Below are positions 5,203-9,020 of a DNA stretch of 9,020 nucleotides, one piece after another. Position 1 is the first letter of the stretch. Every line of letters starts with the position of its first letter. The notes beneath the pieces were generated by a model, which saw only the letters and a program-made list of their open reading frames with translations, was not told the DNA's origin and ran no database searches. The position numbers were made by a program, and so were the translations under genes. The stretch is from an uncultured Bacillota bacterium (GTDB lineage Bacteria > Bacillota_I > Bacilli_A > RF39 > UBA660): assembly GCA_946626905.1 (NCBI GenBank), contig CAMOVA010000033.1:1-9020 (forward strand). The letters are read 5' to 3'.

Positions 5203-7474
5203 ATTCATTTCCTTTTAAACTAGTAACCATATCAATATTTTTTATTTTACGAGCTAAGAATCTTGAAACTATATATGAAATAGCAAATGTTCCTAAAGCT
5301 GAAATAATATATGTTTTTCCTGTTATACTAGCGCCAAAATCATAATGTTCTTCTATAGCTGTTTTAAATAACCAATCAGTTAAATAATAACCAAATGGTA
5401 ATCCTATTATAATTGATATGATTGCTATCCAATTATTTTGTTTAACAAATATTTTTTTGATTTGTGAATCTTTAAATCCTAATACTTTTAATGTAGAAAA
5501 TTGATATTGTTTTTCTGTATAAGAAAGTATTCCTAAATTATATATTATTATACTTCCTAATATTATAGCTATACCTATTATTAATACCAACATTGTTTTC
5601 ATCATTGAAAGCATTTCATTCATACCATCTTTTAATGCATCTATATCTTGAATAGATTCAATGTTTTTTATTTCTTTAACATTTTTTAAATTGTTATTTG
5701 TATATATTGAATCGGGAACATATTTTATTCCTAGACTTTCTAAATACTTTCTAGTCATAGTAATATTTTGATTTTGTGGATCCTTATTAAATCCTATAAT
5801 TTTAGATTTATAATATTTTTTATCACCATATATATGCCAAGTAACTTTATCACCTAATTTATAACCTTTATTTTTAGCAAGTTTATATGTTACAAATATT
5901 CCATTATCTTTAGGTTTATTAATAAATTTATTTTTATTATCAACAAATCTAACATAATTATCCGCATCAGTAACAAATATATTATTTGATTCTCTAACGC
6001 CATCAGTTTTTATTTCAATTCCTAGTGTTTGTGATGTATAGTTACCATATCTATCTGTTAGTATTTTTAATTCTTTTTCATTAATATCTTCTTTTATATT
6101 TAATTTATAATCAAAATTATATAATTTTTCAAATTGTAAATCCACAAAGAAATTCATTGAATCTAACATACCTAAAGCACATACTATTAGCATTGAACAA
6201 CCTACTACACCAGCAATTCCTGTTACTGTTCTCATCTTATTTCTAAGTATATCTCTTATATTCCAAATGCTTTCAAAAGGTAGCTTTTTAAATATTTTAT
6301 GTTTTGTTATATTTAATGCTTTACCTTTAATACTTGGTATCTTATTACGTAGTGTCTCAGCCGGATTTTCTTTTAGAATTGTTCTTCCTGTTATATAAGT
6401 TATTAATAAAACTACGAGTACTACTAAAATAGCAACTATATAACTACTATTATTCATAACTGGATGTCCATTAGGTATTTCAAACATTGTCATTTCAAGG
6501 CCAATAAATACATTACCTATAAAGAAGTATCCAAGTAATAGTCCCATTACACTAGCAAATAGAGATATCCAAACTCCATATCCTATATAATGGAATAATA
6601 TTTTATTATTACTAAATCCTAAAGCTTTTAATGTTCCTATTTGGACTCTTTGTTTTTTAACAACTCTAGTCATTGTTGTTATAACTGAAAGCATTGCGAT
6701 AAACAAAAATAATCCTGAAAAAACTCCTACATATGTTTTTCCTTCATCAATTTCCCCTTGATATGCTGTATAAGATGAAGTATCTTCTATATTAATGATT
6801 GCTAATGCATTGGATATATTGTCTTCTATTTCTTCTTTAACATGATTTCTGTTATCTTTAACATCTACCATTATAGAAGTATATGGTAGATTTAAATCTT
6901 TTATTTCATTAACTGAAAGATAAGCAAAACCAAATTCTTTTCTATCTGGATATAATTCTGATTCATCTCTAACATCATATAAATGATCTGGAACATTTAT
7001 TAATCCTAATACTTTTTCTTGTAATTCTACATTTTCATACTTAACTAATATAGTATCCCCAACTTTTATTTTATTTTCTTTAGCATAAAAGTTATCTAAC
7101 CAAACACCTGATTTATCTTGATCAAAACCTATACCATCATATACATAAAATTTAGATATATTATTTGATTCTATAAAATTAATAAGTAGTGTTTTATCAT
7201 TATCTGTTAGGCCTGTTAAAGATATTTTACCTTCTGCATCTTTAACATTTTTAATATCTTTAATTTTTCCTAAATCTTCTTTATTTAAAGAACCCATAAC
7301 ATTTAAATCTTGTAGATTGTTTTCTGTATAAAACTTATCTGATGTTTTTTTCATACCACTCATATATGCTTCTATACCAGAATAAGCCATCACACCGATC
7401 ATAATCATTAAAAATATTGTAATAAATTGTGATAAGTTTTTTCTAATATCTCTAAACATTTTTCTATATAACAT
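5201..7474 (-). CDS. FtsX/MacB-type ABC exporter permease, duplicated domain
   Basis: A 757-residue membrane protein made of two similar halves. Each half has one helix, a large extracellular domain, then three helices with an FtsX domain. Half one: helix at about 17-37 (QFITIFLMIMIGVMAYSGI), extracellular 40-245, helices near 246-271, 293-322 and 341-362, with the coupling motif QIGTLKALGFS near 275-285. Half two: helix near 416-441, extracellular 445-620, helices from about 625, with the matching FSTLKVLGFKDSQ near 656, ending by 745. Members of this group with a coiled coil in the first external domain exceed 1000 residues. That insert is missing here. Family members move lipids, peptides or antibiotics by a mechanical push. 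The substrate here is unknown. The ATG at 7474 starts one base after the ATPase stop, with AAGTGG upstream. An ATG at 7492 in frame lacks a ribosome site. It pairs with the ATPase gene upstream. Confidence 0.88.
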   Translation of the reverse strand: MLYRKMFRDIRKNLSQFITIFLMIMIGVMAYSGIEAYMSGMKKTSDKFYTENNLQDLNVMGSLNKEDLGKIKDIKNVKDAEGKISLTGLTDNDKTLLINFIESNNISKFYVYDGIGFDQDKSGVWLDNFYAKENKIKVGDTILVKYENVELQEKVLGLINVPDHLYDVRDESELYPDRKEFGFAYLSVNEIKDLNLPYTSIMVDVKDNRNHVKEEIEDNISNALAIINIEDTSSYTAYQGEIDEGKTYVGVFSGLFLFIAMLSVITTMTRVVKKQRVQIGTLKALGFSNNKILFHYIGYGVWISLFASVMGLLLGYFFIGNVFIGLEMTMFEIPNGHPVMNNSSYIVAILVVLVVLLITYITGRTILKENPAETLRNKIPSIKGKALNITKHKIFKKLPFESIWNIRDILRNKMRTVTGIAGVVGCSMLIVCALGMLDSMNFFVDLQFEKLYNFDYKLNIKEDINEKELKILTDRYGNYTSQTLGIEIKTDGVRESNNIFVTDADNYVRFVDNKNKFINKPKDNGIFVTYKLAKNKGYKLGDKVTWHIYGDKKYYKSKIIGFNKDPQNQNITMTRKYLESLGIKYVPDSIYTNNNLKNVKEIKNIESIQDIDALKDGMNEMLSMMKTMLVLIIGIAIILGSIIIYNLGILSYTEKQYQFSTLKVLGFKDSQIKKIFVKQNNWIAIISIIIGLPFGYYLTDWLFKTAIEEHYDFGASITGKTYIISALGTFAISYIVSRFLARKIKNIDMVTSLKGNE

Positions 7475-7475
7475 A

Positions 7476-8177
7476 TTACCACTTAACCTCATCTATTTTT
7501 TTAGGTTGTTTATTTATTATATTAGATTCAACTTTACCATTCTTTATTTTAATAACTCTGTCTGCTATATCAGCTATTAATGAATTGTGTGTAACAATAA
7601 TTACTGTTGTATCATTATCTGCTTGTTTTTTTAAAAGTTTAAGTACATCTACACCTGTTTTTGAGTCAAGCGCCCCTGTAGGCTCATCACAAAGAAGTAT
7701 TTTAGGATTCTTCATAATAGCACGAGCTATACTAACTCTTTGTTGTTCTCCACCTGATAATTCTTGTGGGAATTTATTAGAATGCCTACTTAAGCCTACG
7801 CTTTTTAATACTTCTTTTGATTTTTTAGAAGTATTAGTAACATCTTTTATTAAATTAACATTCTCTTCTACTGTTAATGTAGGCATTATATTATAGAATT
7901 GAAAAATAAATCCTACTTCATCAGCTCTATATCTAGTTAATTCTTTATCATTATATTTTGCTATATCATTTTCTCCTATTTTAATACTTCCACTTGTTGC
8001 TTTATCCATACCACCAAGTAAGTTTAATAATGTAGATTTTCCTGCACCTGAAGGTCCTAATATAACAACAAATTCACCTTGTTCTATACTTAAATTCACT
8101 CCATCTAAAGCATTAAATTTTTGTTCTCCTACTATATATGTCTTTTTTAAATTTTTTATTTCTATAAAATTTTTCAT
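7476..8177 (-). CDS. ABC exporter ATPase, MacB/LolD type
   Basis: A 233-residue ATP-binding subunit that powers the permease encoded directly downstream. Walker A is GPSGAGKST (residues 41-49), the Q-loop glutamine is Q93 (FIFQFYN), the signature is LSGGEQQR (139-146), Walker B is ILLCDEP (159-165, with catalytic E164), the D-loop is GALD (167-170) and the switch histidine is H196 (VTH). All catalytic residues are present. The FQFYNIMPTLTVEENV stretch and overall length are typical of the MacB/LolD/FtsE class that works with FtsX-type permeases. The ATG at 8177 follows AGGAGGT (8187-8181). It is the first gene of a two-gene operon, with its TAA one base before the permease ATG. Its promoter is near consensus, and a TetR-like inverted repeat covers the transcription start. 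Confidence 0.94.
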   Translation of the reverse strand: MKNFIEIKNLKKTYIVGEQKFNALDGVNLSIEQGEFVVILGPSGAGKSTLLNLLGGMDKATSGSIKIGENDIAKYNDKELTRYRADEVGFIFQFYNIMPTLTVEENVNLIKDVTNTSKKSKEVLKSVGLSRHSNKFPQELSGGEQQRVSIARAIMKNPKILLCDEPTGALDSKTGVDVLKLLKKQADNDTTVIIVTHNSLIADIADRVIKIKNGKVESNIINKQPKKIDEVKW

Positions 8178-8187
8178 ATTACCTCCT

Positions 8188-8209
8188 AATGTGAAACATA
8201 TTTCATATT
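8188..8209. promoter_or_regulatory. Probable TetR operator 1, at the exporter transcription start
   Basis: An inverted repeat AATGTGAA-N6-TTCATATT, one mismatch between the arms. It begins just past the exporter -10 box, covers the predicted transcription start near 8204 and reaches the edge of the AGGAGG. Its reverse complement matches operator 2 at 18 of 24 positions when one flanking base on each side is counted. Confidence 0.65.
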
Positions 8210-8210
8210 A

Positions 8211-8239
8211 ATTATATTCTTCTTATAAAAAATAGTCAA
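8211..8239 (-). promoter_or_regulatory. Promoter of the ABC exporter operon
   Basis: On the reverse strand, TTGACT (8239-8234, 5 of 6), 17 bases, perfect TATAAT (8216-8211). Its -10 is 33 bases from the ATG, the longest leader in the window, and that extra space is filled by operator 1. Confidence 0.8.
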
Positions 8240-8243
8240 TAAA

Positions 8244-8265
8244 AATATGAAAAAATATTCACATT
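8244..8265. promoter_or_regulatory. Probable TetR operator 2, over the tetR -35 box
   Basis: An inverted repeat AATATGAA-N6-TTCACATT with the same half-sites as operator 1 in the opposite orientation. The TTCACA of its right arm is the tetR -35 box itself (8258-8263), so a bound dimer would block RNA polymerase at tetR. Centre-to-centre distance to operator 1 is 56 bp. Confidence 0.65.
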
Positions 8266-8286
8266 TTTGAAATTTGTTGTTATAAT
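8258..8286 (+). promoter_or_regulatory. Promoter of the tetR-family gene
   Basis: TTCACA (8258-8263, 5 of 6), 17 bases, perfect TATAAT (8281-8286) with TGT before it (extended -10). The -10 ends 19 bases before the ATG. Confidence 0.75.
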
Positions 8287-8305
8287 TAATATAGGAAGTG
8301 AAAAT

Positions 8306-8911
8306 ATGGATATAATTAGAGAGCCTAAACAACAAAGAGCTATCGAAAAAAAAGAAAGAATTATTAAAGCTGGTTTTGATTTAATTTGTGAAAATGGTTA
8401 TCACAATATAAATACTGCTCAAATAGCTAAAAAAAGTGGTGTTTCTACTGGAATAATCTATCAATATTTTAATGATAAACATGATATTTTTATGGAAGGA
8501 TTAAAAAAATATGGAGATAATGTTTTTTCTCCAGTTATAAAAATTCCTAAACAAAAATTAAATAAAGATAATTATGAGGTTATTATAAATAACTTAATAA
8601 ATGAGTATATTAAAAACCATAAGTTATCTAAGACTGCCCATGAAGAAATTATGGCTATGGTTCATTCTGATAAGGATGTTGCTAATTATTTTTATAATCG
8701 CGAAATAAATATAACTAATAATATTAAAGATTATTTATTAGAAAGTGGTTTTAAAGATAATAATCTTTCTGAAAAAGTTCATATTTCTATAAACATTATT
8801 GATAATTTATGTCATGAATTAATATATCATCATCATAAAGAAATTAGTTATGATGACATGACTAAGATAGTTATACAAACTATTAAAGATATTTTTAAAG
8901 GAGACTATTAA
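8306..8911 (+). CDS. TetR-family transcriptional regulator of the divergent exporter
   Basis: A 201-residue one-component regulator. The N-terminal TetR DNA-binding domain covers about residues 10-60: RAIEKKERIIKAGFDLI as helix 1, then the helix-turn-helix around 36-55 (INTAQIAKKSGVSTGIIYQYF), followed by the usual NDKHDIF. The rest is an all-helical ligand and dimer domain, too variable to name a ligand. It contains a polar, histidine-rich stretch near the end (LIYHHHKEISYDD), a possible metal or ligand contact but unproven. ATG 8306 is chosen because AGGAAG (8293-8298) precedes it by 7 bases. A TTG at 8267 in frame lies upstream of the -10 box and cannot be the start. Its divergent position and the two shared inverted repeats suggest that it represses itself and the exporter, with release by the exported compound. 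Confidence 0.9.
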   Translation: MDIIREPKQQRAIEKKERIIKAGFDLICENGYHNINTAQIAKKSGVSTGIIYQYFNDKHDIFMEGLKKYGDNVFSPVIKIPKQKLNKDNYEVIINNLINEYIKNHKLSKTAHEEIMAMVHSDKDVANYFYNREINITNNIKDYLLESGFKDNNLSEKVHISINIIDNLCHELIYHHHKEISYDDMTKIVIQTIKDIFKGDY

Positions 8912-8923
8912 GTCTCCTTTTTC
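8897..8923 (+). terminator. Terminator of the tetR-family gene
   Basis: A perfect 10-bp stem pairs AAAGGAGACT (8897-8906) with AGTCTCCTTT (8911-8920) around the loop ATTA, followed by TTC, so five Ts run from the stem. The TAA stop (8909-8911) is in the loop. Confidence 0.8.
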
Positions 8924-8934
8924 TATATTATAGC

Positions 8935-8962
8935 AAAATAAAATCCTTGTAAAACAAGGATT
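8935..8962 (-). terminator. Terminator of the tRNA-Pro transcript
   Basis: A 9-bp stem pairs AATCCTTGT (8942-8950) with ACAAGGATT (8954-8962) around AAA. Read on the reverse strand it comes 10 bases after the tRNA CCA end and is followed by TTATTTT. Confidence 0.7.
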
Positions 8963-8972
8963 AAATTACAAA

Positions 8973-9020
8973 TGGTCGGGAAAACAGGATTTGAACCTGC
9001 AACCCCTTGGTCCCAAACCA
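8973..9020 (-). tRNA. tRNA-Pro(UGG), 3' part only
   Basis: The reverse strand gives tRNA positions 29-76 of proline tRNA; the 5' part is beyond the window. The anticodon loop reads TTTGGGA with anticodon TGG (bases 9015-9013). The T arm is GCAGG-TTCAAAT-CCTGT, the acceptor 3' strand TTTCCCG, the discriminator A, and the CCA end is encoded in the DNA (8975-8973). The variable loop is the short 5-base type. The UGG anticodon can read all or most proline codons, as usual in AT-rich Bacillota. Confidence 0.95.

Noticed and set aside
7585..7896. Forward 103-codon frame opposite the ATPase gene
   Set aside because: It mirrors the conserved ABC motifs (signature and Walker B) on the other strand. 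Open antisense frames are common there.
8172..8181. Third copy of the operator half-site (TTTCATATTA) at the exporter ATG
   Set aside because: The 10-mer is identical to 8201-8210 but has no partner arm and covers the start codon. A chance match is plausible in such AT-rich DNA.
8267..8305. Upstream TTG start for the TetR protein
   Set aside because: It lies between the -35 and -10 boxes, so it cannot be in the transcript from the strong promoter there.
1..9020. Mycoplasma-type genetic code (UGA as tryptophan)
   Set aside because: All genes read through with the standard code, the tryptophan codons checked are TGG, and no family motif is cut by TGA.
1..9020. CRISPR array, insertion sequence, phage or integration site
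   Set aside because: No spaced direct repeats, transposase, integrase or terminal inverted repeats are visible. All inverted repeats found fit terminators or operators.

Overview
The window looks like a very AT-rich, gene-dense piece of chromosome from a low-GC Gram-positive bacterium (Bacillota/Bacilli or a Mollicutes-like gut lineage). This rests on strong AT bias in every gene, AGGAGG-type ribosome binding sites, TTGACA/TATAAT promoters, a Gram-positive-style lipoprotein, a B. subtilis-like RluB and a single-cluster ferredoxin. All eleven readable stop codons are TAA, and the genes translate with the standard code. The exact taxon cannot be fixed from this sequence alone.

Left part (1-3410). 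It opens with the 3' end of a probable membrane-protein gene. Then comes a reverse-strand gene for an acidic, probably disordered protein anchored by one C-terminal membrane helix. Divergent from it is a small [4Fe-4S] ferredoxin. Next, on the reverse strand, are rluB (23S rRNA pseudouridine synthase) and a small lipoprotein resembling the YehR/DUF1307 family. On the forward strand follows a class I SAM-dependent methyltransferase whose promoter seems to start transcription at the ATG itself.

Middle (3411-5174). A reverse-strand two-gene operon encodes a thioredoxin-reductase-family flavoprotein (trxB-like) and a TtcA-like PP-loop tRNA thiolase, with one base between stop and start. The trxB-like protein has an altered NADPH-phosphate motif.

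Right part (5177-8920). A self-contained module holds a MacB/LolD-type ATPase and an FtsX/MacB-type permease on the reverse strand, divergent from a TetR-family regulator. The 128-bp gap between them holds two near-consensus promoters and two matching 22-bp inverted repeats. One covers the exporter transcription start and the other covers the tetR -35 box, which is the layout expected if TetR represses both itself and the exporter. The window ends in the 3' part of a reverse-strand tRNA-Pro(UGG) with its own terminator.

Overall the sequence is extremely compact. Most inferred promoters leave only 16-20 bases between the -10 box and the start codon, convergent genes share one hairpin containing or touching both stop codons, and one promoter is nested inside the preceding gene's terminator. 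No transposon, phage, CRISPR array or integration site is visible, and no gap without a gene exceeds about 130 bp. No clearly new multi-gene system was found. The best leads are the repeated motif in the tail-anchored protein, the paired TetR operators, the leaderless methyltransferase promoter and the altered thioredoxin reductase.
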